Both the position numbers and the translations under genes were made by a program. From Minicystis rosea (GTDB lineage: Bacteria; Myxococcota_A; Polyangia; Polyangiales; Polyangiaceae), in the NCBI GenBank assembly GCA_001931535.1, contig CP016211.1, positions 4,120,501 to 4,184,500 of the forward strand: a stretch of DNA of 64,000 nt, written 5' to 3'. The notes below the pieces were generated by a model that was not told the origin of the DNA, made no database searches, and saw only the letters and a program-made list of their open reading frames with translations. How positions within the stretch are numbered: position 1 is the stretch's first letter; each line of letters opens with the position of its first letter. Shown here in pieces: positions 42,757 through 53,113 of the stretch.

Positions 42757-43467
42757 ATGTCGTCATCGGCGAGCCGCGTGGGGCGCGCGCTCTTCATCAT
42801 CCCAGCCGCCCATTATCGGATCTTCGATCATGCCTATCAGCATGAGATGTACGAGCTCTTCCACCGCGAGAGCGCGTGTCGCATCGGCCACATGATCTGC
42901 ACACCCACGATCATGCTCGGGGTGTTCGTGTCGTTGCGGCCGATCGGGGTTTGGGGCGCGCCCGTGGATGCGGCGCTGCTGCTGGCGATGATCCTCCTCG
43001 GGCTTTATGCGCGCATGGATCGGTGGGTCGGGCTCGTGATGATGGGGCCCGTGGGGCTCGTGTACCTCGGCGCGCGCTGGCTCGACGGCGCGTTGGGGGC
43101 GCGCGCGGCCGCGGTGGCGATGGGCTTGATCATCGGCGGGATGGTGTTGCAGACGCTCAGCCACATCGCGGAGGACATTCCGCCGCCGACGTCGGGCGAG
43201 CCTGGTTGGGTGCCGCTCTCCGCGTGGGCGCGCGCCGCGGGCCCCGTGCGTTTCCTGACGAGCGCGTGCCTGTTCGCCTTCGTGTTCACGTTCCTCGAGC
43301 TCTGGGCCACGCCGCGCGTGTGGTCGCTGCAGGGCCTCCACGTGCTCATGCGCTTCGGGTATCGCCCCGAGCTGCGGCGGCGCACGGAAGCACGCGTGGC
43401 GGCGATGCTGCGCGAGCCCGAGCTGGCGCAACACCCCGCGCCGCCGCTCCAACCGGCGACCCAGTGA
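42757..43467 (+). CDS. Multi-spanning membrane protein, possibly DUF962/Mpo1-like
   Basis: A 236-residue protein with about five membrane helices (IGHMICTPTIMLGVFVSL, VDAALLLAMILLGLY, LVMMGPVGLVYLGARWL, AAVAMGLIIGGMVLQTL, LTSACLFAFVFTFLELW). The segment HAYQHEMYELFHRESACRIG followed by HM carries the His spacing seen near the N-terminus of Mpo1/YGL010w (DUF962) proteins, which are fatty-acid dioxygenases in yeast. The likeness is weak and by eye. The ATG at 42757 has GGGAGGGG close upstream. Confidence 0.5.
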   Translation: MSSSASRVGRALFIIPAAHYRIFDHAYQHEMYELFHRESACRIGHMICTPTIMLGVFVSLRPIGVWGAPVDAALLLAMILLGLYARMDRWVGLVMMGPVGLVYLGARWLDGALGARAAAVAMGLIIGGMVLQTLSHIAEDIPPPTSGEPGWVPLSAWARAAGPVRFLTSACLFAFVFTFLELWATPRVWSLQGLHVLMRFGYRPELRRRTEARVAAMLREPELAQHPAPPLQPATQ

Positions 43468-43523
43468 ACGGGCGCGCTTGGGCGTGGTGACCGCGGCGTT
43501 CCGAGGCTATCCATCTCGGGCGC

Positions 43524-44570
43524 ATGTTTCTTATCGGTCCCCTCGTCGCCATCGCGATTGCGGTCGTCACGATCTCCCTCGCCCTGTCGCTTCGTCGCGG
43601 GCACCAGGCGGTGCTCGCGGACATCACGGCGGCGCTCGCGAAACGCGGGCTCCGCCATCGGGGGCTTTCGTCGCCGGCCGTGCCTTCGCCCACGCCGCAG
43701 GAGGCGCTCGACGCCCCGCAGCGCGGCATCGCGATCGAGCGTGAGGACGGCGCGCGTGTCTCGCTCTCGGCGATCGCTACGGAGGGCGCGGCCACGCTGC
43801 CGGGGTTCGGACCGACGCACCCGCAGCACACGCTGGTGGAGCTGGATCTGGCGCTGCCCGATCAGCTCATCTGCACGCCCGAGCGCGCGCAGGCGGCGTT
43901 CGGGCCGTTTCCACCGCACGCGCGGACGACAGGGAATCGCGCGTTCGATCGGCGCTTCGGCGTCTTCGTGCGCGACGAGGATGCGCGCGGCTATCGTTCG
44001 ACCGCTTCGGCGCCCACGCCGTGGGCCCACGCGCCGGCGGCCGCCGCGATCTTCGCGGACTTCGAGACGCTCGGGTTCGTCGCGCTGCACGTGCACGAGG
44101 GACGTGGCCGGTTGTTGTTCGCGCCGCAGGCGGTCGACGGGCTGGTCGCTGCGCTCGACACGGCGACGGCGCTCGCGCATCCAGAAGCGCCGCGCGCGCC
44201 CGCGCCGCCGCCGACCCGCCTGCAGACCGGCACGGCGGCGCTCCTCCTGATCTTCGGCATCTCCATCGCGCCGCTGACGGCCGGGATGCCGCTCCTTTCG
44301 AGCCTCACGGAGGAGGGCAGCGCGCTCGCGGGCAACGACGTCGCGTGCCCGCGCGGCGGCACGTTCAAGAAGGGGCGCCGCCATGGCCCGGACAATTGCG
44401 TGACGCCGGGAGCCACCTCGTACCGCGCGGAGTCGGCCGCCTACGGCAGTTGGCAATTCTGCATCTGGGCCCCCATCTGGATCAGCGTCATCGCGACGGG
44501 TTATGCGCTCGCCTTCAAGCTGCGCAGCGATGCGGCGCGCGAGGTCCGCCGGCGTCTCGTGCCGCAGTAG
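43524..44570 (+). CDS. Hypothetical membrane protein
   Basis: A 348-residue protein with an N-terminal helix (LIGPLVAIAIAVVTISLAL), about 200 soluble residues without motifs, and two C-terminal helices (TGTAALLLIFGISIAPLTAG, FCIWAPIWISVIATGYALAF) that bracket a short loop containing two Cys (VACPRGGTF, NCVTPG). No family is recognised. It follows the previous gene by 56 bp on the same strand. Confidence 0.6.
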   Translation: MFLIGPLVAIAIAVVTISLALSLRRGHQAVLADITAALAKRGLRHRGLSSPAVPSPTPQEALDAPQRGIAIEREDGARVSLSAIATEGAATLPGFGPTHPQHTLVELDLALPDQLICTPERAQAAFGPFPPHARTTGNRAFDRRFGVFVRDEDARGYRSTASAPTPWAHAPAAAAIFADFETLGFVALHVHEGRGRLLFAPQAVDGLVAALDTATALAHPEAPRAPAPPPTRLQTGTAALLLIFGISIAPLTAGMPLLSSLTEEGSALAGNDVACPRGGTFKKGRRHGPDNCVTPGATSYRAESAAYGSWQFCIWAPIWISVIATGYALAFKLRSDAAREVRRRLVPQ

Positions 44571-44720
44571 GCGACGCTCCCTCTCCGACCCTCGGGACAC
44601 ACGGAATTCTTCCGCCAGGGGACTGGGAATTTCTCCGGCGCGATGACGCGCGGGGGTTGCCGCGGCCGCCGGTTCGCCCGCGGGCCGCCGTGGCACGGAA
44701 CCTGTCATGCGCGGCCCACG

Positions 44721-46145
44721 ATGATGGGCGCTTCGACCTTTCGGCGATGGGCTTCGGCGTCGCTGGCCGCCGCCGCGATTGGCGCGGCGATGCCGGCGCA
44801 TGCGGATGGTCCCAAAGAAGGCTCGGCGACGGCGGCCACGGGCCCGCGCGTGATGACGCTGCCGGAGGCGCTCGCGTATGCGCGGGCGCATCAGCCGGCC
44901 GTGCGCGCGGCGCTGGCGCGGGTGGCGGCGCAGGAGCAGGCGGCGCGGATCCCGCGCGCGGAGTGGCTGCCACAGATCGGCGTGACGGCGCAGATCTTCG
45001 CGGCCACGGCGAACAACACCACGGGCATGTACGTGAACACGCCCTCCGTCGACGTGCCGCGCATCGGCGGGAGCACGGTGGTGTCGCGGGGGACGATGCA
45101 GCCGTATCCATCCACGCTCGTGGGCGCGGGGCTGCGCCAAGAGATCTTCGACTTCGGGCGCATCGCAGCGCAATCCGCGGCCGCGGATGCGCTCGTCGAC
45201 GTAGCGCGACGACAGGCGGCGACGGAACGGCTCGATCGCGACTTCGCGGTGGAGGGCGCGTACTTCGCGGTGTACGCGGCCAAGGCGGTGCAGCGCGCGG
45301 CCGACGAGGCCTACGAGCGCGCCCGCGTGCACCGTGATCTCGCCAAGGCCGGCGTGGAGAGCGGGATGCGGCCGCCGCTCGAGCGCACGCGGGCAGAAGC
45401 GGATCTGGCGCGGTTCGGCGTGGGAAAGGAGCGCGCGCGCGCCGGCGTGGCCGTGGCGCAGGGCGTCCTCGCGGCCGCGGTGGGCGTGTCCGAGTCTGCG
45501 GTCGACGTGCTGGCCGAGGCGCCGCTGCCGCGCGATCTGCCGTCGCTCGCGGAGGCGATGCGGGCCGCGGAGACGCGCGATCCACGCATCCTCGAAGCGG
45601 AGGCGCGCGTGCGCGCGCAGGAGCAGGCCACGAAGGCCATCCGCGCGGAGCTGCGCCCGAACCTCGCGCTCACGTCCTCGTTCACGGGGCGCGCGGGCGG
45701 CGCGCCGCCTTCGGGAAATGGCGAGCCGGCCAAAGGCGGCGGCTGGGCGCCGGACGTGCCCAACTGGGACATCGGCGTGGTGCTGACGTGGCCGGTGTGG
45801 AACGGGTCCGTGGCGGCGCGCGCGCGGGCCGCGGAGGCGCGCGAGCAGGTGGAGCGCGAAGAGCTCGCGCGGGTGCGCTTCGAGCATCGCGTGGGCGTGC
45901 AGCAGGCGCTCGTCGCGGTGCGGGTGGCGCAGGCGGCGCTGCCCGCGCTGGAGCGGAGCGTCGAGGCCGCGCGCGACAACCACGCGCAGGCCGAGGCGCG
46001 CTTCAAGTCGGGCGTCGGCAACGGTGTGGAGCTGGCCGATGCCGAGGCGCTGCGCACGCAGGCGGAGATCGATCTGGCGCTCGGTCGCTACGATCTCGCC
46101 CGCGCGCGCATCGCCCTCGGCCGAGCCATCGCGGAGGAGCCTTGA
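44721..46145 (+). CDS. TolC-family outer-membrane efflux protein
   Basis: A 474-residue TolC-like channel. The signal peptide is MGASTFRRWASASLAAAAIG to MPAHA. Two helical repeats follow, with the usual sites TLPEALAYARAHQPAVRAAL, then LRQEIFDFGRIAAQSAAADA in the first half and DIGVVLTWPVWNGSVAARAR, then AEARFKSGVGNGVELADAEA in the second. The start is the ATG pair at 44721/44724. It is the first gene of a tripartite efflux operon; its stop overlaps the TTG start of the membrane-fusion protein. Confidence 0.88.
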   Translation: MMGASTFRRWASASLAAAAIGAAMPAHADGPKEGSATAATGPRVMTLPEALAYARAHQPAVRAALARVAAQEQAARIPRAEWLPQIGVTAQIFAATANNTTGMYVNTPSVDVPRIGGSTVVSRGTMQPYPSTLVGAGLRQEIFDFGRIAAQSAAADALVDVARRQAATERLDRDFAVEGAYFAVYAAKAVQRAADEAYERARVHRDLAKAGVESGMRPPLERTRAEADLARFGVGKERARAGVAVAQGVLAAAVGVSESAVDVLAEAPLPRDLPSLAEAMRAAETRDPRILEAEARVRAQEQATKAIRAELRPNLALTSSFTGRAGGAPPSGNGEPAKGGGWAPDVPNWDIGVVLTWPVWNGSVAARARAAEAREQVEREELARVRFEHRVGVQQALVAVRVAQAALPALERSVEAARDNHAQAEARFKSGVGNGVELADAEALRTQAEIDLALGRYDLARARIALGRAIAEEP

Positions 46146-47314
46146 GCCACGATTCATCCCTCTCTCTCGAGCGACCCAAAGCGCGGGCGGTGCCCCTCGT
46201 ACTGGGCGCGGCGGTCGTCGCCGTCGTCGGCGCGGGCGCGATCTTGATGAAGCGCGCGGACGCGATGAACAACAAGGTCGCGCTCGCGTCGAGCCCCAAG
46301 CCCGTGAGCGTGACGGCGGCGGCGGCGCGGAGCTTCCAAGGCACGCGCGCTTACGTCGGCGCGCTCGAGCCTTGGCTCGCGGCGAGCGTGGGCCCGCAGC
46401 TCATCTCGTCGTTCGTCGACACGGTGCTGGTGCGGCCCGGCGCCGTGGTGAAGCGGGGCGAGGTGCTGGCCACGCTCGACTGCCGTGACACCAGCGCCGC
46501 GAACCAAGCGGTGGCCAGCGAGGCGCGCGCCATCGACGCCCGCCAGAAGGCCATCGCCAGCGAGGCCGCGCGCCTCCGCACGTTGCTGGCGGGCAACTTC
46601 GTGTCGGCCAACGAGGCCGAGCAGAAGGCCGCGCAGAGCGCCGCCTCCGAGGCCGAGCTCGCGGCCATGCGCGCCAAGCTCACGCGCAAATCGCTGGAGG
46701 TCGACGACTGCGTGCTGCGCGCGCCCTTCGACGGCGAGGTGGCCACGCGCGCGGTCGATCCCGGGGCCTTCGTGCGGCCCGGCGCGGCGGTCGTCTCGCT
46801 GGTCGATCGGAGCACGGTGCGCCTCGTCGCCGACGCGCCCGAGGTCGACTTCGAAGTCGTCGCCCCCGGCCGCGAGGCGCGCATCGCCATCACGGCCACC
46901 AAGAAGGAGCTCGTCGGCATCATCGCGCGGCGCGGCCCGGCCGCCGATCCGGCGACGCGCACGGTGCGCTTCGAGATCGATCTCGCGGACACCGAGCGCC
47001 GCATCCCCGTCGGCACCACCGGCGAGGTGCGCCTCGCCGTGGGCCACCCCATTCCCGCCACCGTCATCCCCATCCGCGCCGCCAACGTGCGCGGGAAGAA
47101 GGCCGTCCTCTTCGTGGTCGAAGGCGACGTGGCGCACGCGAAGAGCGTGGCCGTCATCGGCGAGTCGGGCGCCGATCTCTTCGTGAGCCCCGATCTGCCG
47201 CCGGGCGCGCTGGTGGTCACCGAAGGCCGCGGGCTGCTCGCCGACGGCGATCGCGTGAGCGCGAAGCTCGAAGGGAGCCCGAGCCCCAAGCCCGAGAAGG
47301 GGCCCACGCCGTGA
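46142..47314 (+). CDS. RND efflux periplasmic adaptor (HlyD/MFP family)
   Basis: A 390-residue adaptor. A hydrophobic anchor lies at about 15-35 (AVPLVLGAAVVAVVGAGAIL). The lipoyl half-motifs flank a helical hairpin (VLVRPGAVVKRGEVLATLDC, then VLRAPFDGEVATRAVDPGAF). The beta-barrel and proximal domains follow. The TTG start at 46142 overlaps the TolC stop in a TTGA, and its stop overlaps the GTG of the pump gene, so all three are coupled. It links the pump to the channel. Confidence 0.88.
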   Translation: MSHDSSLSLERPKARAVPLVLGAAVVAVVGAGAILMKRADAMNNKVALASSPKPVSVTAAAARSFQGTRAYVGALEPWLAASVGPQLISSFVDTVLVRPGAVVKRGEVLATLDCRDTSAANQAVASEARAIDARQKAIASEAARLRTLLAGNFVSANEAEQKAAQSAASEAELAAMRAKLTRKSLEVDDCVLRAPFDGEVATRAVDPGAFVRPGAAVVSLVDRSTVRLVADAPEVDFEVVAPGREARIAITATKKELVGIIARRGPAADPATRTVRFEIDLADTERRIPVGTTGEVRLAVGHPIPATVIPIRAANVRGKKAVLFVVEGDVAHAKSVAVIGESGADLFVSPDLPPGALVVTEGRGLLADGDRVSAKLEGSPSPKPEKGPTP

Positions 47315-50300
47315 CGCGACTCTCGCTGAAGAATCCCATCGCGGTGGTGATGCTCTGCATCGCGCTCGTGGTCTTCGCGGGCGTGGTCACGCCGCGCCTC
47401 AGCGTCGACACGTTCCCCGAGCTGACGCCGCCCGTGCTGGTGGTGGGCACGCTCGCGCCCGGCCTCGGGCCCAAGGACGTGGAGAAGACGCTCACCTGGC
47501 GCATCGAGAAGTACGTGAGCGCCACGCCCGGCGTCGATCACGTGGAGAGCGTGTCGCGCAACAACCTGAGCGTCGTCTACGTGTGGCTCAAGTGGGGCAC
47601 CGATCTCAACGCCGCGCAGACACTCGTGCAGCAGCAGGTGGCCTTCGCCATGTCGGCGGTGCCCAAGTCGCTCGGCGCGCTCCCGCCCTTCGTGCTCCAG
47701 TACGATCCCGCCAACGCGCCCGTGGTGCAGGTGGCGGTGAGCGGCGGCGGGCTCAGCGGCCCGCAGCTCTACGACTATGCGCTCAACGTCATCGAGCCCG
47801 TGCTCGAAGGCATCCCCGGCGTGGCCAGCGCCTCGCTCAACGGCGGGCGGCAGCGGCAGATCAACGTGCAGGTCGATCCCATCAAGGCGCAGGCGCGCGG
47901 GGTCACGGCGGCCGACGTCGCCCAGGCCGTGCGCGTCTCCAACGCGCTCCTGCCCTCGGGCGTGCTGCTCTCCACGAAGCTCGACGCCAACGTCTACACC
48001 AACGCCGTCCCGGCCCGCGTCGCCACCATCGGCGACACGGTGATCAAGGTCGTCGACGGTAAACCCGTACGCATCCGCGACGTGGCCCGCGTGGAGGACG
48101 GCGGCGCGCCGGAGACGCAGTCCGTCGCCGTGGGCGGCGAGGACGCGGTGTACCTCAACGTGCTCCGCGTGCCGGGCGGCAACACCATCGACATCGTCGA
48201 CGCCGTGAAGGACGCGGTGAAGAACCTCAAGGATCTGCCGGCGGGCCTGCGCGTCGAGCCGGTCTTCGATCAGTCGACCTTCGTGCGCGACTCGTACCAC
48301 GGGCTGAAGAAAGAGATCATCCAGGCGCTGGTTCTCATCTCCGTCGTCATCCTCGTGTTCCTCCAGAGCGTGCGCGGCACGATCATCGTCAGCGCGGCGA
48401 TTCCCCTCTCCTTCGCCATCACGCTCATCATCCTCTACGTCGGCGGGCAGACGCTGAACGCCTTCACGCTCGGCGGCCTGACGCTGGCCATGGGGCGGCT
48501 CGTGGACGACGCGGTCGTGGTGCTGGAGTCGATCCACCATCACCAGCGCCTCGGCCGGAGCCCCGCGCGCGCCGCGCTCGAAGGCGCCAACGCGGTGGCG
48601 CTCCCGGTGCTCGCCTCGACGCTCACCACCATGGCGGTGCTGCTCCCCGTCCTCCTGCTCGCGGGCCTGGCCAAGAAGCTGTTCGCGCCGCTCGCGCTCA
48701 CGGTCGCGGTGGCCATGATCGCTTCGTACTTCGTGAGCATGTCGGTGACGCCGGTCGCGTGCCGCTATTTCCTCGGCCACGACACGCCCGGCCCGCGCGC
48801 CCAGAGGCTCGCGGCCTACATCGACATGCTGGCGGGCACCTATGCGCGCGCGCTCGCCGCCGTGCTCCCGTATCGCGGCCTCGTGCTCCTCGCCTCCGCG
48901 GCGCTGGTGCTGGCGAGCGGCTTCGCGGCGGCGCGCTTGCCGAGCTCGTTCTTCCCCGAGATCGACGAGTCGATGGAGCGCATCTACGTGCGCCTTTCGC
49001 CGGGCACCTCGCTCGCCGATGCCTCGCGCCGCATCAACGAGATGGGGAAGCTCCTCGAGCGCGAGCTGCCGGCGGGATCGGTGAAGCTCGTGCTCACCAA
49101 CGTGGGCTCGCCGAACAACGCGCGCAGCGCGATGACGAGCCCCAACGCCGGCCCGAACATGGGCTTCATCCGCCTCGCGCTCTCGGATCCCGAGCACCGC
49201 AAGGAGAGCCAGCGCGAGCTCGCCGATCGCACCCGCGCCATCCTGAACCGCGAATATCCCGGCTCGGGCTTCCTCCAATGGCCCGGCGGCTTGGTCGCGA
49301 GCGTGTTCTCCAACGGGTACAACGCGCCCATCGTGGTCGAGGTGCGCGGCGACAACCTCGACGAGCTCGACGCGCAGTCGAAGGCCGTGGCCGACGTGGT
49401 GCGCACCGTGCCCGGCGTGCGCGACGTCTACCCTTCGCTCGAGATGACCTACCCCGAGATCCGGGTCGAGACCGACCGCGAGAAGGCCGGCCTCGTGGGC
49501 GTGACCGCGGCCGAGGCCGCGCAGGCCACGCTGGACGCGACGCTCGGCAACATCAACGCGCCGAGCGTGTGGATCGATCCCAACAACGGGCAGTCGTACT
49601 ACGTGGTCACCGGCTACGACCGCGGCACCGACAGCGACGCCAATGGCCTCGCCGAGCTGCCCGCCAAGATCGGCGCGCGCGGCAAGCCCATCCCGCTCGG
49701 CGCCTACGGCGAGATCCGGCGCAGCGTCGGCCCCATCATGGTCGAGCGCAACCAGCTCCAGCGCGCGGCCCACGTGATGATGCAGACCGAGGGGCGCGAC
49801 ATCGGCAGCGTGGCCGCCGACATCGAGGCGGCGCTCCGGCGCGATCCGCGCACCCAGCGCGTGCGCTTCGATTTCGTCGGCCAGGTGCAGCTCATGCGCA
49901 CCACCTTCTCGGGCCTCGGCTTGGCGGTGGGGCTCGCCATCATGGTGGTGTTCATGATCATGGCCGCGCAGTTCAAGAGCGTGCGCCTGCCCTTCGTCAT
50001 GCTCTTCACCATCCCGGTGTCGCTCGTGGGCATCGTCCTCGCGCTCCTCGCGGCCGGGCAAGGCTTCTCCATCACCGCCCTCATGGGCATCCTCATGGTG
50101 GTGGGCATCGCCGTGTCGAACGGCATCCTCCTCGTCGACGACGCCAACCGCCGCTTCCAGGAGGGCGCGGACGTGCACGCCGCCGTCATCGGCGCGGCGC
50201 GCTCGCGCTTCGTGCCCATCGCCATGACGAGCCTCGCGACCGTGATCGGCCTCATCCCCACGGCCATGGGCCTCGAGCACGGGTCGGAGGCCAACCGCCC

Positions 50301-50442
50301 GCTGGCGCTCTCCGTCGTCGGCGGGCTGTCATCGTCGACGATCCTCTCGCTGTTCCTCGTGCCGGTGATGTTCACGCTCCTCGCGCGCCGCGAAGCCCCC
50401 GACACCGAGGAAGACACCGCGCCTGCGCACGCGAGCGCGTGA
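47311..50442 (+). CDS. RND-family efflux transporter (inner-membrane pump)
   Basis: A 1043-residue RND permease of usual length (about 1000-1050). Helix 1 is PIAVVMLCIALVVFAGVV. The periplasmic porter region includes PGVDHVESVS and GRQRQINVQVDPIKAQARGV. Helix 4 has the proton-relay pair in GRLVDDAVVVLESI. The second half repeats the plan (SSFFPEIDESMERIYVRLSP, then MAAQFKSVRLPFVMLFTIPV). The short C-terminus ends EDTAPAHASA. It may be a drug-type (HAE1) or related exporter; the substrate is unknown. Loss of the usual metal-binding Met cluster has not been checked. No regulator is adjacent. Confidence 0.9.
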   Translation: MTRLSLKNPIAVVMLCIALVVFAGVVTPRLSVDTFPELTPPVLVVGTLAPGLGPKDVEKTLTWRIEKYVSATPGVDHVESVSRNNLSVVYVWLKWGTDLNAAQTLVQQQVAFAMSAVPKSLGALPPFVLQYDPANAPVVQVAVSGGGLSGPQLYDYALNVIEPVLEGIPGVASASLNGGRQRQINVQVDPIKAQARGVTAADVAQAVRVSNALLPSGVLLSTKLDANVYTNAVPARVATIGDTVIKVVDGKPVRIRDVARVEDGGAPETQSVAVGGEDAVYLNVLRVPGGNTIDIVDAVKDAVKNLKDLPAGLRVEPVFDQSTFVRDSYHGLKKEIIQALVLISVVILVFLQSVRGTIIVSAAIPLSFAITLIILYVGGQTLNAFTLGGLTLAMGRLVDDAVVVLESIHHHQRLGRSPARAALEGANAVALPVLASTLTTMAVLLPVLLLAGLAKKLFAPLALTVAVAMIASYFVSMSVTPVACRYFLGHDTPGPRAQRLAAYIDMLAGTYARALAAVLPYRGLVLLASAALVLASGFAAARLPSSFFPEIDESMERIYVRLSPGTSLADASRRINEMGKLLERELPAGSVKLVLTNVGSPNNARSAMTSPNAGPNMGFIRLALSDPEHRKESQRELADRTRAILNREYPGSGFLQWPGGLVASVFSNGYNAPIVVEVRGDNLDELDAQSKAVADVVRTVPGVRDVYPSLEMTYPEIRVETDREKAGLVGVTAAEAAQATLDATLGNINAPSVWIDPNNGQSYYVVTGYDRGTDSDANGLAELPAKIGARGKPIPLGAYGEIRRSVGPIMVERNQLQRAAHVMMQTEGRDIGSVAADIEAALRRDPRTQRVRFDFVGQVQLMRTTFSGLGLAVGLAIMVVFMIMAAQFKSVRLPFVMLFTIPVSLVGIVLALLAAGQGFSITALMGILMVVGIAVSNGILLVDDANRRFQEGADVHAAVIGAARSRFVPIAMTSLATVIGLIPTAMGLEHGSEANRPLALSVVGGLSSSTILSLFLVPVMFTLLARREAPDTEEDTAPAHASA

Positions 50443-50759
50443 CCTCGCGGCGTCGGCTCGCGCTCGCATCCAGCGACGCGGACGGAGGGGCCGCGCGCGT
50501 CCGCGGCCTCACGCAGCGGCACGCAACCGCGTGCGCTCGACAACGCTCACCCCCGAAATGCCACCCCGAGGGTTCGCTTCCGGGCGCGCCCCGGGTATCG
50601 TCGGCGCCCAGGCCGCTCGTCGCACGAGCATCCCGGAGCCGATACGGCACGCTTGCTTCATCGCGCGTCGCCTCGCCGCGAGATCGTCCTCGGCACGAGG
50701 GCCGCTCGTGCGAGCGCGCGTGTGCAGATCCCGCCCCGGCGCGATCACAACGAACCATC
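50443..50759. other. 317-bp intergenic region, nothing recognised
   Basis: Between the efflux operon and the metallo-beta-lactamase-fold gene no credible gene, repeat or hairpin was seen. The promoter of the next gene should be here. Confidence 0.35.
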
Positions 50760-51653
50760 ATGGAAATTCAACACTTCCACGATCCGCGCACCTTCACGCT
50801 GACCTTCGTGGTCTCCGATCCGGAGACCCGGGACGCCGTCGTCATCGATCCGGTGCTCGACTACGATCCGCTCGCGTCGGTCACCTTCACCGAGTCGGTG
50901 GAGCGGGTGGCGAAGCTCATCCGCGATCGCGGCCTCACGCTGCGCTGGGTGCTGGAGACCCACGCGCACGCCGATCACGTGTCCGCGTCGCAATACCTGA
51001 AGCGCACGTTCGGCGCCGGCGTCGCCATCGGCGCGCGCATCACCGAGGTGCAGCGGACGTTCAAGCCGATCCTCGATCTGCCGGAGAGCATCCCCACCGA
51101 TGGACGCCAGTTCGATCGACTGCTCCACGACGGCGAGGTCCTCCGCGCGGGGAGCATCCCCATCCAGGTCATCGCCACACCCGGTCACACGCCCGCGTGC
51201 GTGACGTACCGGATCGGCGACGCCGTCTTCACCGGCGACGCGCTGCTCATCGAGGACTACGGCACGGGCCGCTGCGACTTCCCCGGCGGCAGCGCGGCCG
51301 ATCTCTACGACTCGATCCACCGCCGCCTCTACACCCTGCCCGAGGCGACGCGCGTGTTCGTGGGGCACGACTACCAGCCCGAAGGCCGCCCGCTCCGCTG
51401 CGAGTCGACCATCGGCGCCGAGAAGGCGAAGAACATCCAGATCCAGGCCGGCATGACCCGCGACGAGTTCGTGCGCTTCCGCGAGCAGCGCGACGCGACG
51501 CTCAGCCCGCCGCGCCTGCTCTTCCCCAGCGTGCAGATCAACGTCGACGCCGGCCGTATGCCGGCCCCGCACGAGAACGGGACGCGGTATCTGCTGGTGC
51601 CGCTCAACGCCGCGCGGCCCGCCGACGACGTGGGCGCGCCGCTGCCCGAGTGA
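50760..51653 (+). CDS. Metallo-beta-lactamase-fold protein, ETHE1/persulfide dioxygenase-like
   Basis: A 297-residue hydrolase-fold protein. The metal motif THAHADH gives H68, H70, D72 and H73. GHTPAC supplies the next His, GDALLIEDYGTGRCDFPGGS the bridging Asp region, and VFVGHDY the last His. The GRCDF signature and the C-terminal STIGxEKxxN and RDATLSPPRLLFPSVQINV segments match the ETHE1/SDO persulfide dioxygenase branch rather than beta-lactamases. The reaction would be oxidation of glutathione persulfide to sulfite. The ATG at 50760 gives a normal family start. Confidence 0.82.
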   Translation: MEIQHFHDPRTFTLTFVVSDPETRDAVVIDPVLDYDPLASVTFTESVERVAKLIRDRGLTLRWVLETHAHADHVSASQYLKRTFGAGVAIGARITEVQRTFKPILDLPESIPTDGRQFDRLLHDGEVLRAGSIPIQVIATPGHTPACVTYRIGDAVFTGDALLIEDYGTGRCDFPGGSAADLYDSIHRRLYTLPEATRVFVGHDYQPEGRPLRCESTIGAEKAKNIQIQAGMTRDEFVRFREQRDATLSPPRLLFPSVQINVDAGRMPAPHENGTRYLLVPLNAARPADDVGAPLPE

Positions 51654-51740
51654 CGGCGCGCGCCTGGTCCCGCCGCTGACCACGCTCGAGCTGGTCGCAC
51701 GCGCGTTGTTTCCCGCGCGTCGGTCCGGCACCATCGCGCC

Positions 51741-53113
51741 GTGCCGCTCCGCCGTGTCTTGCTCTTCTTCATGACGGCCATCGCCGTGCTCGCACCGCGC
51801 GTCGCGCGTGCCGACATCGCGCGCCCCGTCGTCGATCAGCGCCTCGCCAATGGCATGCGCCTCATCGTGTCCCCCGATCCGGGCGCCGCCGACGTCACCG
51901 TCCACCTGCGCTACGACACCGGCAGCCGCGACGAGCCGCCGGGCCTCGAAGGCATGGCGCACCTCGTCGAGCACCTCATGTTCCTCGGGACGCGGCACGC
52001 CCCCGGAAACAGCGTCTTTCAGCTCCTCGAGCGGGCGGGCGCGACGAACATCAACGGCACGACCTCCAGCGACGCGACGACGTACTACGAGACGCTGCCG
52101 CCCGAGCGGCTCGAGCTCGCGCTCTGGCTCGAGAGCGATCGCATGGCGCACGCGCTCCGCGACGTCGACGCGGCCAAGCTCGATACGGCGCGGGCCGAGG
52201 TGCAGAACGAGCACCAGATGCGGGTCGCCTCGCAGCCGCTCGGCGCGCTCCACCCCTACACCCACGCGGCGCTGTTCCCCTCGTGGCACCCGTATGCGTA
52301 CCTGCCGGTGGGCACGCTCGCGTCCATCCAGCGCATCACGGCTGCGGACGCGCGCGCCTTCGCCAACACTTGGTATGGCCCCGACAACGCCACGCTGGTG
52401 ATCACCGGCAAGGTCGATCCGAGCACCGCGCGCGCCCTCGCCGAAAAGTACTTCGGCACCCTGCCCCGCGCCCGCCGCCGCAGCGCCCCACGTTCCCCGC
52501 GCCGGCGCGCGTGGCCACGCTCATCCACGTCGGCGCGAGCGTCCCGCACGAAGCGCTGGAGCTCACGTGGATCACGCCACCCTTCGGCGCGCCCGGCGAC
52601 GCGGAGCTCGACGTCGCCGCTGCCATCCTCGTGAACCATGGCGTCGGCTGGCTCGAGACGTCGCTCGAACGGGCGCAGCTCGCGCTCGGCGTCAGCGCCG
52701 TGCAAGAGCCGAAGGCGCTCGCCTCGGTGTTCCGGATCCGCCTTACCGTCGCCGAGCGCAAGTCGATCCAGGAAGCGTTCAAGGGCGTGCTCGCGGCGCT
52801 CGCGGATCTCCATGCCGGCGTGAGCGACGAGGAGATCGAGCGGGTGCGGCGCCGGTTCGAGAACGATCGGTTGTTCGCGTTGGAGTCGAGCTTCGGGCTC
52901 GCCGAATCGCTCGACATGGCGGCTCGGCTCGGGCCGCTGCCCGCCGTGTTCGATGGTGGCCTCGGGCGGTATCGCCGGATCACGCCCGCGTCGGTGCGCG
53001 CCGCGGTGCGGACCTGGCTCGGTCAAAGGCCGTGGGTGATCGGGGCCGGCCATCCCATGCGTATCCCGTCGGTCGCCGGCGAGCTCGTCGGGATCCAGGA
53101 GGCAGCGTGGTGA
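51741..53113 (+). pseudogene. M16 zinc peptidase (active-site subunit), frame-broken once
   Basis: Two frames together make one M16 peptidase of about 457 residues. The first (from the GTG at 51741) has a signal-like start and the inverted zinc motif HLVEH (H74, E77, H78), with the third ligand region in ARAEVQNEHQ. It loses sense after EKYFGTLPRARRR, and the text resumes in the next frame as TFPAPARVATLIHVGASVPH to the TGA at 53113. Adding one C to the CCCC at 52486-52489 restores a continuous frame; the total length, 1373 nt, is one short of a multiple of three. The stop overlaps the GTG of the next M16 gene. It is a true frameshift or a sequence error. Confidence 0.75.

Noticed and set aside
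44690..44712. Sigma-54 promoter (TGGCAC) before the TolC gene
   Set aside because: TGGCAC is present but no GC at the -12 position with correct spacing (TTGC) follows.
43005..46157. A 1050-codon open frame on the minus strand
   Set aside because: Antisense to three supported genes, Arg-rich, no pattern.
46351..50280. A 1309-codon open frame on the minus strand
   Set aside because: His/Asp/Arg-rich text opposite a clear RND transporter and adaptor; no motif.
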